NCBI GenBank assembly: GCA_031360915.1
Contig: JANMCE010000123.1
Span: forward strand, 1-64,000
Direction of reading: 5' to 3'
DNA from: JANMCE01 sp031360915
Lineage (GTDB): Bacteria; Actinomycetota; Acidimicrobiia; Acidimicrobiales; Ilumatobacteraceae
Length of the DNA stretch: 64,000 bases
The notes below the pieces were generated by a model. The model had not been told where the DNA came from and searched no databases. It saw nothing but the letters and a program-made list of their open reading frames with translations. The translations under genes and the position numbers were made by a program. Positions 33,268 to 44,150 of the stretch are shown here, piece by piece; position 1 is the stretch's first letter, and each line of letters opens with the position of its first letter.

Positions 33268-33947
33268 GACGTGATCTCCTCAGTATTGGTGGACTCGATC
33301 GAAAGGTGGGCATTTCGCCATTCGGGGAAGCCGTCCTCGAGACGGCGGGCGTGGTGCCCGCGACGGCGCAGGAGTTGGACGGCTTCGTCGGCAAACACGC
33401 AGTATGGGCCGCGGCAGTAGGCGACGACTTCGACACCCGCGGGCAGGCTGCGAAGACGTCGAGCGAGTTGCTTGATCGGGATGGACACCGCGCCGGCGAT
33501 GTGCCCGGCAGCGTACTCAGCGCCGGGACGGACATCGATGACGATCACGTCGCCATCGATGAGACGCTGGGCAAGATCCGCGCGGCGAATCTGTTCGAGG
33601 TCGTCGCGGTGCCCGAGATAGGCGCTGGCGAGGTCATCGAGGGCGTCATGGTGGGTGACAGCGACCGAGCGAAGCGATGCCCACAACGCAGCCACCTGTT
33701 CTGAGGCGAGCCGGTAGTAGATGCGATTGCCATCGCGGCGGGTGGTGACGAGACCGACGGTGGCGAGAGTGCGGAGGTGGAACGACGTGTTGGCGACGCT
33801 TTGGTCGATCTCGCTGGCGAGCTCGTCGACGTGGCGTTCACCTTGGGCGAGTACGTCAATCAGTTCTGCCCGGCGACCGTTGCCGAGCGCCTTGGCGACT
33901 TCGGCGAACCCGTCGAAAAGTGCGTCCTTTTTGCCTCGGTTCCCCAC
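33264..33947 (-). CDS. ArsR/SmtB-family repressor fused to a rhodanese domain
   Basis: 227 aa from the GTG at 33947, which has GGAGG 5 nt upstream; the ATG at 33959 overlaps that ribosome site and is less likely. Residues 5-90 are a winged helix (A-E-V-A-K-A-L-G-N-G-R-R-A-E-L-I-D-V-L, recognition helix S-V-A-N-T-S-F-H-L-R-T-L). Residues about 120-215 are a rhodanese with V-I-D-V-R-P-G-A-E-Y-A-A-G-H-I and an active-site loop CRGPYC with two cysteines. Such fusions are expected to sense persulfides through the rhodanese Cys and release DNA. Divergent from the MBL-rhodanese/MFS/rhodanese operon, it probably represses both directions. Confidence 0.88.
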   Translation of the reverse strand: MGNRGKKDALFDGFAEVAKALGNGRRAELIDVLAQGERHVDELASEIDQSVANTSFHLRTLATVGLVTTRRDGNRIYYRLASEQVAALWASLRSVAVTHHDALDDLASAYLGHRDDLEQIRRADLAQRLIDGDVIVIDVRPGAEYAAGHIAGAVSIPIKQLARRLRSLPAGVEVVAYCRGPYCVFADEAVQLLRRRGHHARRLEDGFPEWRNAHLSIESTNTEEITS

Positions 33948-34028
33948 TGCTACCTCCATGTTCAAAGATCCACTTGACAAGGTAGCGTCAGTGTCGCGAC
34001 TATTCAAGTTATTCTTTGAGGAGGAAAT
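33948..34028. promoter_or_regulatory. Divergent promoter/operator region of the sulfur module
   Basis: On the forward strand TTGACA (33974-33979) is followed after 18 bp by GACTAT. On the reverse strand TTGAAT is followed after 17 bp by TACCTT, so the two promoters overlap. TCAA-N8-TTGA at about 34004-34019 and CTTGA..TCAAG are inverted repeats suited to an ArsR-type dimer. GAGGAGG before the forward start is the ribosome site. Confidence 0.5.
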
Positions 34029-35372
34029 GTGCGTGTTCATGAGTTCGTCGACGAGGGCCTCGGCCATTCGTCGTATGTGATTGACCTCGGCGACCGCGCT
34101 GCAGCGATGGTCGATCCGCCCCGGTTCCCCACCGCCCAGGAGCGCCTCGTTGCGGCGTTGGGCCTTCGGCTCCTGTGGACGTTGGATACGCATTCACACG
34201 CTGATTACGTGACGGGCAGCCCGGCGCTGGCCGCCCGGTCCGGAGCGACGTTCATCGCTCCGGCCGCGTCGCATCTCGAGTCACCACATCGGCAGGTTCG
34301 CGATCGGGAGCACCTAACCCTCGCCGCCGGCGTCGAAATGGTCGCGCTGGCGACCCCGGGTCACACACCGGACCATCACGCCTATCTCCTTGTCGACTGT
34401 GGCACACCGGTCGCGTTGTTCTCCGGTGGTTCACTAATGGTTGGCACGGTTGGGAGAACAGACCTATGCGGACCGGACCTGGCCGTGCCGCTTGCCCACG
34501 AGATGTTCATCGCATTGCGCCGGTTCGATGAGTTGCCCGATGCGCTCGCGGTCTACCCAACACATGGGGCCGGATCGTTCTGCTCGGCACCGGGCGCGTC
34601 TCAGCGCACCTCCACCCTCGGGCACGAACGCCTCACCAATGCGTTGTTCTCGATCACCGACGAGAACGAGTTCGTCGATCGCTTGGTCGCCGGGTTCGGC
34701 AGCTTCCCCTCGTACTTCGATCGATTGCCGGAGCTGAACCGGCTCGGTCCCGCCCGCTACGACTCGCTGCCTCTTCTGTCCGCCCTCAGCGCTGACGATG
34801 TCGATCGGCACGTCGCCGCTGGCGGCGTCGTTGTCGATGCCCGCCCGGTTGCCGCGTTTTCCGCGGGCCACGTGCCGGGGTCGTTGTCGAACACGCTGCG
34901 CCCAGTGTTCGCGAGTTGGCTCGGCTGGCTTGTCGAAGCGAACCGGCCCGTCGCGTTCGTTCTCGACGAAGGTCAGGACCGCGACGAACTCGTCCGACAG
35001 TGTCTCGATGTCGGCCATGAGCACCTCGTCGGCGAACTCGCAGGTGGCATCGACGCGTGGACAGCGTCCGGCCGCACGGTGGGCACAATCCCGCTCGTTG
35101 ACCCTGCCGGAATGATTGGTCAAGTGATCGATGTCCGTCAGAGCAACGAGTACACCACCGGGCACATCCCCGGCAGTATCAACATTGAGCTCGGCGCTTT
35201 GGCTGAGGCGAATCTCACCGCCGGACCAATCACGGTGATGTGTGGCCATGGCGAACGCGCCATGACCGGCGCCAGCATCCTCTCCGCGCACACATACGAT
35301 CACCTCGTGGTGCTTGACGGTGGACCCGATACCTGGTCCGCAGCGACCGGTCGATCATTGGAGGCAGGCTGA
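34029..35372 (+). CDS. Metallo-beta-lactamase-fold hydrolase with two rhodanese domains (persulfide dioxygenase-like)
   Basis: 447 aa; GTG start with GAGGAGG upstream. Residues 1-240 carry the MBL metal motif THSHADYVTG, a later GHTPDHHA and the T-H-G-A-G segment, as in ETHE1-like/Blh persulfide dioxygenases, although the usual final His of HxHxDH is Tyr here. Two rhodanese domains follow. The first (about 250-340, V-V-V-D-A-R-P-V-A-A-F-S-A-G-H-V-P-G) lacks the catalytic Cys; the second (about 355-445, V-I-D-V-R-Q-S-N-E-Y-T-T-G-H-I) has CGHGER. Predicted role is oxidation or transfer of sulfane sulfur in the cytosol. It overlaps the MFS gene by 1 bp (TGATG). Confidence 0.85.
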   Translation: MRVHEFVDEGLGHSSYVIDLGDRAAAMVDPPRFPTAQERLVAALGLRLLWTLDTHSHADYVTGSPALAARSGATFIAPAASHLESPHRQVRDREHLTLAAGVEMVALATPGHTPDHHAYLLVDCGTPVALFSGGSLMVGTVGRTDLCGPDLAVPLAHEMFIALRRFDELPDALAVYPTHGAGSFCSAPGASQRTSTLGHERLTNALFSITDENEFVDRLVAGFGSFPSYFDRLPELNRLGPARYDSLPLLSALSADDVDRHVAAGGVVVDARPVAAFSAGHVPGSLSNTLRPVFASWLGWLVEANRPVAFVLDEGQDRDELVRQCLDVGHEHLVGELAGGIDAWTASGRTVGTIPLVDPAGMIGQVIDVRQSNEYTTGHIPGSINIELGALAEANLTAGPITVMCGHGERAMTGASILSAHTYDHLVVLDGGPDTWSAATGRSLEAG

Positions 35373-36625
35373 TGACCACCTCCAAGACCGACGCACCGTT
35401 GCGGCTCGGCCTTCGCCAGAACGTCGCCCAGTTCGCTCTGCTTGTGGGTGTCAACGCGCTCGTCGGCGGCATGATCGGCCAGGAACGCACCGTTCTCCCG
35501 CTCCTCGCCAAGCAGGAGTTCGGACTCACCGCCTTCACGGCCACGCTCACCTTCATCGTCGCGTTCGGCGCCGTGAAGGCGGCGACGAACTTCGTCGCCG
35601 GCACGCTGTCCGACCGGTACGGCCGCAAGCCAGTGCTGGTCGCCGGGTGGATCATCGCCCTGCCGATCCCGTTGCTGCTGATCTGGGCACCGAGTTGGGG
35701 ATGGGTGATCTTCGCCAACGTCCTGCTCGGCGTCAACCAAGGCCTCACATGGTCAACCACGGTGGTCATGAAGATCGACCTCGTCGGGCCTGCCCGTCGC
35801 GGATTCGCGATGGGCTTCAACGAAGCCGCCGGCTACGGCGCCGTTGCCATCACCGCGCTCGCTACGGGCTACATCGCGCAACGCTGGGGACTTCGCCCTG
35901 AGCCGTTCTTCCTCGGCATCGCCTACGCCGCGCTCGGCCTCGGCCTGTCAGTATTCTTCGTCCGCGAGACCCGCGGCCACGCCCGCCACGAAGCAGCCAA
36001 CCACGTCGCCACAAGCGGTACACACCACCAAAACCTCACCACCGGACAGATCTTCAAGCTCACATCGTTCACCGACAAAGCACTGTCATCGTGCTCGCAG
36101 GCCGGCCTGGTAAACAACCTCAACGACGGGCTCGCCTGGGGCCTGTTCCCCATCTTCTTCGCCGCCAGCGGCATATCCATCGAACGAATCGGCGTCCTCG
36201 CTGCCCTCTACCCCGCAGTGTGGGGACTAGGGCAGCTCTACACCGGAGCCCTGTCAGACCGCATCGGCCGTAAACCACTGATCGTCGGAGGGATGCTCAC
36301 CCAAGCAGTCGCCATCGCCTGGATCGCCGCAACCGGTAACTTCGCGGCATGGGCGGTCGGAGCGATGGTCCTCGGCGCCGGCACCGCAATGGTGTACCCA
36401 ACCCTTCTCGCCGCGATCGGCGATGTCGCCCACCCAGCCTGGAGGGCACGTTCGGTCGGCATCTACCGGCTCTGGCGTGACGGCGGCTTTGCCGTCGGCG
36501 CCCTCCTCGCCGGTATCCTCGCCGATCTGATCTCGATCCCCGCCTCCATCTACGCCGTCGCCGCACTCACCGCTGTCTCCGGCCTGGTCGTCGCCTTCCG
36601 CATGTACGAGACGCACCCCCAATGA
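35372..36625 (+). CDS. MFS transporter of the sulfur/stress module
   Basis: 417 aa with about 12 hydrophobic segments. The MFS loop signature appears twice, as L-S-D-R-Y-G-R-K-P-V-L-V-A-G and L-S-D-R-I-G-R-K-P-L-I-V-G-G, marking the two six-helix halves. No antibiotic-specific motif. It lies between an MBL-rhodanese gene and a rhodanese gene, with overlaps of 1 bp and 4 bp, so it probably exports a sulfur compound or toxic anion; the substrate is inferred from context only. Confidence 0.85.
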   Translation: MTTSKTDAPLRLGLRQNVAQFALLVGVNALVGGMIGQERTVLPLLAKQEFGLTAFTATLTFIVAFGAVKAATNFVAGTLSDRYGRKPVLVAGWIIALPIPLLLIWAPSWGWVIFANVLLGVNQGLTWSTTVVMKIDLVGPARRGFAMGFNEAAGYGAVAITALATGYIAQRWGLRPEPFFLGIAYAALGLGLSVFFVRETRGHARHEAANHVATSGTHHQNLTTGQIFKLTSFTDKALSSCSQAGLVNNLNDGLAWGLFPIFFAASGISIERIGVLAALYPAVWGLGQLYTGALSDRIGRKPLIVGGMLTQAVAIAWIAATGNFAAWAVGAMVLGAGTAMVYPTLLAAIGDVAHPAWRARSVGIYRLWRDGGFAVGALLAGILADLISIPASIYAVAALTAVSGLVVAFRMYETHPQ

Positions 36626-37020
36626 TCAGCGAAGGCGGCGACCGGCGGTCGATCGAGGGGATTCTCGCCCAGGCCCGCGCCGCGCTCGATCGGGTCGAGC
36701 CAGCACAGCTCGCCGACGAACACGCCGGCGGCGCGTTGATCGTCGACATCCGCCCGGTCGAGCAACGATCACGCGACGGTGCGCTGCCAGGGGCGGTTGT
36801 CATCGATCGCAACGTGCTCGAGTGGCGACTCGATCCATCCTGCGAGCACCGCATTCAGGGAGAGGTAAGCTACGACACGCGCGTCGTAATCGTCTGCAAC
36901 GAGGGGTACCAGTCGAGCCTCGCCGCCGCGCAGCTTCGAGCCCTCGGGCTGCGCCGAGCCACCGACCTCATCGGCGGCTTCCAAGCGTGGCGCGCACTCA
37001 CAGCCGACGAGACGCGCTGA
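36622..37020 (+). CDS. Single-domain rhodanese-like sulfurtransferase
   Basis: 132 aa. Rhodanese features are G-A-L-I-V-D-I-R-P-V-E-Q-R, G-A-L-P-G-A-V-V-I-D-R and the active-site loop VCNEGYQSS with its Cys, then A-T-D-L-I-G-G-F-Q-A-W. The ATG overlaps the MFS stop by 4 bp (ATGA). Third gene of the repressor-controlled sulfur operon. Confidence 0.85.
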   Translation: MISEGGDRRSIEGILAQARAALDRVEPAQLADEHAGGALIVDIRPVEQRSRDGALPGAVVIDRNVLEWRLDPSCEHRIQGEVSYDTRVVIVCNEGYQSSLAAAQLRALGLRRATDLIGGFQAWRALTADETR

Positions 37021-37276
37021 CCACCCAAGCGACAGTTCCGAGGACGACGCCCTGCCCGGGTTTGTAGTAGTCGGCGAGAGCGGTGGTGACTGCGTCGAGT
37101 GCGTGCCGCCGTGCACCGCGTTCAGCACCGTCGAGCAAAGCGCGGGCGATTCCGGTACCGAGCAGGAACCCGACGCTGTCCGCGAGGCAACCTCCGCCGC
37201 CTAGTGTGATCGCCGGGCTGACCGCCTCGATCTCGATGTCGCTGTACCCGGCCGATGACAGGGTCGTCTGTCGGCT
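36998..37276 (-). pseudogene. C-terminal remnant of a SAM-dependent methyltransferase
   Basis: The reverse frame from about 37276 reads S-S-A-G-Y-S-D-I-E-I-E-A-V-S-P-A-I-T-L-G-G-G-G and V-G-F-L-L-G-T-G-I-A-R-A-L-L-D, ending V-L-G-T-V-A-W-V-V-S-A. This is the tail of class I methyltransferases of the UbiE/COQ5-like group. The Rossmann half with the SAM motif is missing, and the upstream neighbour is the MerR gene. It overlaps the end of the rhodanese gene by 23 bp. Relic. Confidence 0.6.
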
Positions 37277-37289
37277 GTCCCCGTCTCGG

Positions 37290-38060
37290 TCATCGCTGGC
37301 TTCCTCGCGTGCGCACGACACCGACTCGGAGCCCGTCGACGAGGTCGTCGAGGCCAGCGCCGCCGGGCACCTTGGCGCGTGCCCGAAGCTCGACGCCGAC
37401 CTCGTGCACGACCAAGGACGCCACCGCCTGCGTGAGTTGCAGCCTGGCTCGCCGTCCCATCGAGACGAGTTCCGCTGATGCATCTTGTCGCCACAACTCG
37501 CCGACGAACATGTCGACAAATGCATTCGCCTGTACGCGCGCGCCGGAGGCAAGTCCAGCGGCCATGCGGATCGCTGCGAGCGGTTCGACGCCGCCGCCGA
37601 TTGCGTCACCGACGAGGAAGAGCAACGCCGGCGCTCGAACGTGCCATGTCTCGCCCTTGGCGTCGCCAGCGTGGATCAGCCCGGCCTCGATCGCCGCCGC
37701 AAGGATGCCCTCGTCCGCCATCGCCGGAACGGCATCCGCCAGTTCGTTGGGCGTGTACGACACCGTCCCCTGGTCGATTCCTGCTGCGCTCGACCCACCG
37801 AGGACATCATCGAGCGTACGGCCTGACACCGACGCGGCGCACAGGTCGCGGATCGCCGCCAACGAGTAGCCGCGCTCCTGTAGGCGGGAGATCAACTCGA
37901 GCCGCTGACGATGGGATTCGTCGTAGCGGCCCACCCTTCCTTGCTTACGCGGCGGGTCGAGCAGGCCGAGTGTTCGGTACTCGCGCACCGTCCGCGTCGG
38001 GACACCGACCAACGCAGCCAACTCATCGATCGACCACGGTTTCGACCCATCACTAGACAT
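37290..38060 (-). CDS. MerR-family transcriptional regulator
   Basis: 256 aa. The N-terminal winged helix-turn-helix reads W-S-I-D-E-L-A-A-L-V-G-V-P-T-R-T-V-R-E-Y-R-T-L-G-L-L, then R-Y-D-E-S-H-R-Q-R-L and the dimer helix R-L-Q-E-R-G-Y-S-L-A-A-I-R-D-L. The long C-terminal part (residues about 90-256) is helical and lacks metal-binding Cys, so it probably binds an organic effector. Divergent from an APH-fold kinase gene, with a perfect palindrome between them, so it probably controls that gene and itself. Confidence 0.85.
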   Translation of the reverse strand: MSSDGSKPWSIDELAALVGVPTRTVREYRTLGLLDPPRKQGRVGRYDESHRQRLELISRLQERGYSLAAIRDLCAASVSGRTLDDVLGGSSAAGIDQGTVSYTPNELADAVPAMADEGILAAAIEAGLIHAGDAKGETWHVRAPALLFLVGDAIGGGVEPLAAIRMAAGLASGARVQANAFVDMFVGELWRQDASAELVSMGRRARLQLTQAVASLVVHEVGVELRARAKVPGGAGLDDLVDGLRVGVVRTRGSQR

Positions 38061-38063
38061 TGC

Positions 38064-38075
38064 CGGTATATACCG
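38064..38075. promoter_or_regulatory. Perfect 12-bp palindrome, likely MerR operator
   Basis: CGGTATATACCG immediately upstream of the MerR start and upstream of the divergent kinase gene. A dyad at this place is the expected binding site of the MerR protein. Confidence 0.55.
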
Positions 38076-38089
38076 TTACGGTCATAGAC

Positions 38090-39115
38090 GTGAGTATTGC
38101 CGATAGGGTCCCACCCGTCAACCGTCCACCGGAACTTGACACCGTCCTCGATCAACTTCGTCGACACTTCCACCTCCCGGACCTGCTCCTGGGCGCCCCG
38201 CCAAAGAGGCTGAGTGGCGGGTTCTGGGCCGAGATGTGGATCCTTACCCTCAACGGGTCGACCGGCAGCGACCTCCCCGGCCGGGTCGTGCTCCGCCTCG
38301 CACCCGACGCCGACCTCGCCGCCTGGGAAACCACACTCCAGGCCTCCGTCGCGCAACAGGACTATCCAACCCCTGCCGTACGTGCTTCGGACCTCGCACC
38401 ATCTGCCGGTCGCGCCTGGTGCGTCATGGACCACGCCGAAGGGTCACCACTGCTCGGCGGGCTCAGCGGCTTGCGTGCGCTCGCCGCGCTCCCACGCTTA
38501 GCGACCGGGCTCCCGGACACGCTCGCTCGCGCCGCAGCCGACCTCCACCGACTCGATCCCGCGCCCATCGAAGCTGCACTCGCGAAGGCAACCGCCCGAA
38601 CCATCGGCGTCGATGGCCTCCTCGGCCACTACCAGACGCAAGCCCGCGTTCTCGACGACGCACCGTTACAGCGAGCGCTGCAGCGGCTCGCCGGATCCCG
38701 GCCCGATCCGAACCTGCGCGTGGTCTGCCATGGCGACCTTCACCCCTTCAACATCCTCACCAACGGCGACCAGATGACCGTGCTCGATTGGACGGCCGGC
38801 CAGATCGCCCACCCCGCTTACGACCTCGCCTTCACACACATGCTCCTCGCCAACCCACCCCTCGACGCGCCCACGCCGCTTCGCCCAGTCATCAACGCCG
38901 CAGCACGCCGCATCGCGCACCGATTCATCGCCACCTATCAAAAGATCGGGCCACACCCCGTGGGAAACGACACCCTCGACTGGTATCACAACCTCCACGC
39001 ATGTCGAATTCTGATTGATCTCGCCGGATGGCGGGCGGCGGGCGAACTCGACGCCCACCGGGGCCACCCATGGCTCGCCATGGAGCCAGCCCTGCTGCCC
39101 CTCCTAGCGGCATGA
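38090..39115 (+). CDS. APH-fold phosphotransferase family protein
   Basis: 341 aa from the GTG at 38090; a TTG at 38060 is possible but would place the operator inside the gene. Catalytic motifs are intact: V-C-H-G-D-L-H-P-F-N-I-L (Brenner motif with Asp and Asn) and M-T-V-L-D-W-T-A-G for metal. The nucleotide lobe has L-S-G-G-F-W-A-E-M-W and V-V-L-R-L-A-P-D. Substrate unknown; the family includes aminoglycoside, macrolide, choline and homoserine kinases. Controlled by the adjacent MerR protein (inference). Confidence 0.8.
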   Translation: MSIADRVPPVNRPPELDTVLDQLRRHFHLPDLLLGAPPKRLSGGFWAEMWILTLNGSTGSDLPGRVVLRLAPDADLAAWETTLQASVAQQDYPTPAVRASDLAPSAGRAWCVMDHAEGSPLLGGLSGLRALAALPRLATGLPDTLARAAADLHRLDPAPIEAALAKATARTIGVDGLLGHYQTQARVLDDAPLQRALQRLAGSRPDPNLRVVCHGDLHPFNILTNGDQMTVLDWTAGQIAHPAYDLAFTHMLLANPPLDAPTPLRPVINAAARRIAHRFIATYQKIGPHPVGNDTLDWYHNLHACRILIDLAGWRAAGELDAHRGHPWLAMEPALLPLLAA

Positions 39116-39372
39116 CGGTCGCTATTCACTTCCACACGGGCCGCCCACTCGTAGCGGTTGCGTCGGCCGACGCGGACGCGAACGACGTAGCCCTCTCGTT
39201 CAAGGTCGTCGATAATGCTGAAGACGGCCCGTTCGCGAATCCCAATCCGCTGGGCAATTTCCCGAAGGCGCTAATCGGGATCTCGGGCAATACACATGAG
39301 CACATGGCCGTGATTAGACAAGAACGTCCAGCCTGCGGGAAGGTCGACCCGGTCTTCGGGGGCGCGTGCCAT
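38986..39372 (-). pseudogene. Winged-helix regulator gene interrupted by a single in-frame TAG
   Basis: ATG at 39372 with GAGGGG upstream. Codons 1-33 read MARAPEDRVDLPAGWTFLSN, then H-G-H-V-L-M-C-I-A-R-D-P-D. Codon 34 (39271-39273) is TAG. The same frame then continues R-L-R-E-I-A-Q-R-I-G-I-R-E-R-A-V-F-S-I-I-D-D-L-E-R-E-G-Y and V-G-R-R-N-R-Y-E-W, a complete winged helix of the 'MarR/helix-turn-helix' small regulators. No other damage is visible up to codon 80. The 3' end runs into the convergent kinase gene before TGA at 38986. Either a recent nonsense mutation, an assembly error, or read-through. Confidence 0.65.
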
Positions 39373-39456
39373 CGGTGGCCCCTCAACTCGTCGGGATTTG
39401 TGCGAGGGCGTCGTCGATGATTCGGTCCATATGTGCTCCCGCTACCTGGCTGCCGC

Positions 39457-40260
39457 TTACTGGTTCGCCTCAACAGTGTGGGCGTGCTCGCCCTCGTCAC
39501 AAGCGACCAAAACCGAGCAGTGCACGGTGCGAGCAATAGCGCTGGCAGTCGAACCGAGGCGAAGGTGACGGATCCCCGTGAGGCCACGAGTGCCGAGTGC
39601 CACGAGGTCGGGGGATACCTCTGCGAGGTGATCGTGGATCATCGCAGTTGGTTTGCCGCTTTCGACGCGGACGTTGACGGTTGCGCCGACCGCTTCGAGT
39701 CGCTCTTGGGCCCTGCCGATGGCGGCGGCAACATCGATCCTCTGGTCGTCGATCGCTAGGATGGTGACCGAAAGTTGGTCGGCCCATGGCAGCTCGGCGA
39801 GCACGCTGGTGACCTTGTCGGCGTGGGGTGAGCCGTCGGCGCAGATGACAACGCTGCGCACGGTATGGCCGTGACGGGCGATGAGAAGCGGTGCGGGAGG
39901 GTGAAGGAGCAGCCAATCTGCTGTGCTGCCGAGGTGCAGCGCCTTCCAGAGTCCAAGCCCACGCGGTCCGATGACGAGGAGGTCGCTGTTTCGGGAAAGG
40001 ACGAGGCGTGGATCACTCTTCGCAGTGAGTTCGGCGACGGTGGCGAACTGGGCTTCGGCGAACGCTTTACGAGGCTGCGGTGGGTTCCACGCGTGGAGTT
40101 CAGTATCGGCGTGCGGGAGCACGATCCCCGAGAACTCGGGCATCTCGGCAGTGACGACCTCGAGACGCCAGCCCGGCCAGCGATGATTGTTGATGAACAA
40201 CCAGGCGATGTCGGCGGCCGGTGAACTGTCGTCACCGAAGACGAGCGTACGAGGTTTCAT
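39457..40260 (-). CDS. Tandem universal stress protein (UspA family)
   Basis: 267 aa; AAGGAG lies 7 nt before the ATG. Two USP folds. The first has T-L-V-F-G-D-D-S-S-P-A-A-D-I-A-W and V-I-G-P-R-G-L-G-L-W-K-A-L-H-L-G-S-T-A. The second has S-V-V-I-C-A-D-G-S-P-H-A-D and A-L-G-T-R-G-L-T-G-I-R-H-L-R-L-G-S-T-A-S-A-I-A-R with the G-x2-G-x9-G-S/T nucleotide motif. Likely a cytosolic ATP-binding stress protein. A decayed paralog of the same type lies at 46251-47041. Confidence 0.88.
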   Translation of the reverse strand: MKPRTLVFGDDSSPAADIAWLFINNHRWPGWRLEVVTAEMPEFSGIVLPHADTELHAWNPPQPRKAFAEAQFATVAELTAKSDPRLVLSRNSDLLVIGPRGLGLWKALHLGSTADWLLLHPPAPLLIARHGHTVRSVVICADGSPHADKVTSVLAELPWADQLSVTILAIDDQRIDVAAAIGRAQERLEAVGATVNVRVESGKPTAMIHDHLAEVSPDLVALGTRGLTGIRHLRLGSTASAIARTVHCSVLVACDEGEHAHTVEANQ

Positions 40261-40656
40261 GGGTACTCCTTGTCGTCAGGGTGGCCCACGCTGCTAGCAG
40301 CGTTGAATGAGAACACATGATCCAATATTCATCTAGTATCCAGCGCCCGACAGGGCCGAAGGTCACGACCCTCAATTCGGCAGAGCACATTCGACACGTT
40401 TCAGTTGCCTCCGGCGAGATCCAGACGATCGGCTGTATCGCATCGGTCGTGTTCGGATGAAGCTGCTCTCGAGGATCCGTTTGGGCTGCTGCCTCAACGA
40501 GGCGCAGGGTCACGCTTCGTCGCGCCGCTGGATCGACGGTTAGGAGCCGGCGACGATCAGACTCGACGCAGACCTCCGACACTCAGGCCGTGCGTCGCGA
40601 GCAGCCAAGGCGATCGCTGGTGTCCGTCGACATTGACGGCGATCGCTTGGAAGCAG
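40261..40656. other. Intergenic stretch with no recognisable gene
   Basis: About 400 bp between the P-type ATPase stop and the USP start. Frames are present but none resembles a known protein. Bases 40310-40345 are relatively AT-rich (CCAATATTCATCTAGTATCC) and may hold the USP promoter. Confidence 0.4.
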
Positions 40657-43389
<2,733 letters not shown>

Positions 43390-43601
43390 CTACGTAGTCT
43401 CGCCCTATCCAGGTCAACAACAATTTAGTCATTGCTGAACACGACTACCGGTGTTCACACCGTTCTGGTAGAGGCGGAGGTCCCAATGCCCAGTCACCCC
43501 GCTATCGCGAGAGGACTTTCGACACTGGCGACAGTTGCATCACCGTCGAATATTGCTGCATGAATCCAGTGTCGCTGTTCAACTTATGGCTGCGGACATC
43601 C

Positions 43602-43621
43602 GAACCGGTAGCGGCCGGTTC
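43602..43621. repeat. Inverted repeat upstream of the antiporter-subunit relic
   Basis: GAACCGG-tagcgg-CCGGTTC, a perfect 7-bp dyad about 30 bp upstream of the TrkA-C relic. It could be an operator of the former antiporter operon or part of an RNA hairpin. Confidence 0.35.
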
Positions 43622-43652
43622 GCTGTGTTCATGCGACTGTGCCCGGTGACCA

Positions 43653-44139
43653 GTGGTGGAGGTACATGAGACCCAGCTACCCGGTGTCGGTATCCGTTAC
43701 GAGTTCGTCACCGCCGCGGGCGACCGGTTGGGGGAATTGATCCACCGGCTCGGGCAACGTCACCTCCTCGTCTACAGCCAGCAGGACCCAGACGCCTGCA
43801 TCGTCACGGCACGCCTCGAACTCGACGAGGCACGCACGTTGGCCGAGCTGTTCGGTGCTGCGACCGTAAGCGAGCAGGTTACCGCGATGCAACAACAGAT
43901 CGCGGGCCTGACCATCGACTGGCTGCCCATCGACTCCTCATCGCCACTTGTTGGGGCGAGCCTCGCAACGCGGCGATCCATACCCGCACTGGGGTGTCGG
44001 TGGTCGGGGTGATTCGAGGCGACCAGGCGTTCCCGGCGCCGACCGCCGAGTTTTGTTTCGAGGCGGCGACATCGCCGTATCAGTCGGCACCGTCGATGGC
44101 ATCGCTCAGCTGACGGCGTTGGTTCGCCCCACCCGCTGA
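43653..44139 (+). pseudogene. Frameshifted TrkA-C cation:proton antiporter regulatory subunit
   Basis: Frame 1 gives the start VEVHETQLPGVGIRYEF and E-L-I-H-R-L-G-Q-R-H-L-L-V-Y to I-D-W-L-P-I-D-S-S-S-P near 43945. Frame 2 then gives A-A-I-H-T-R-T-G-V-S-V-V-G-V-I-R-G-D-Q-A-F-P. Frame 3 gives G-G-D-I-A-V-S-V-G-T-V-D-G-I-A-Q-L-T-A-L-V. Joined, they make a KhtT-like subunit with its TrkA-C/RCK domain, which normally gates the antiporter encoded next. Two frameshifts inactivate it. Confidence 0.72.
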
Positions 44140-44150
44140 GGTCCCTCCAA

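Noticed and set aside
40232..40582. Reverse 116-codon frame between the P-type ATPase and the USP gene
   Set aside because: Composition unlike its neighbours, no ribosome site, and it overlaps the USP start and promoter region.
43440..43652. Possible RNA gene in the AT-richer gap before the antiporter-subunit relic
   Set aside because: Only one short dyad (43602-43621) is visible; no tRNA cloverleaf, riboswitch core or clear terminator could be drawn.
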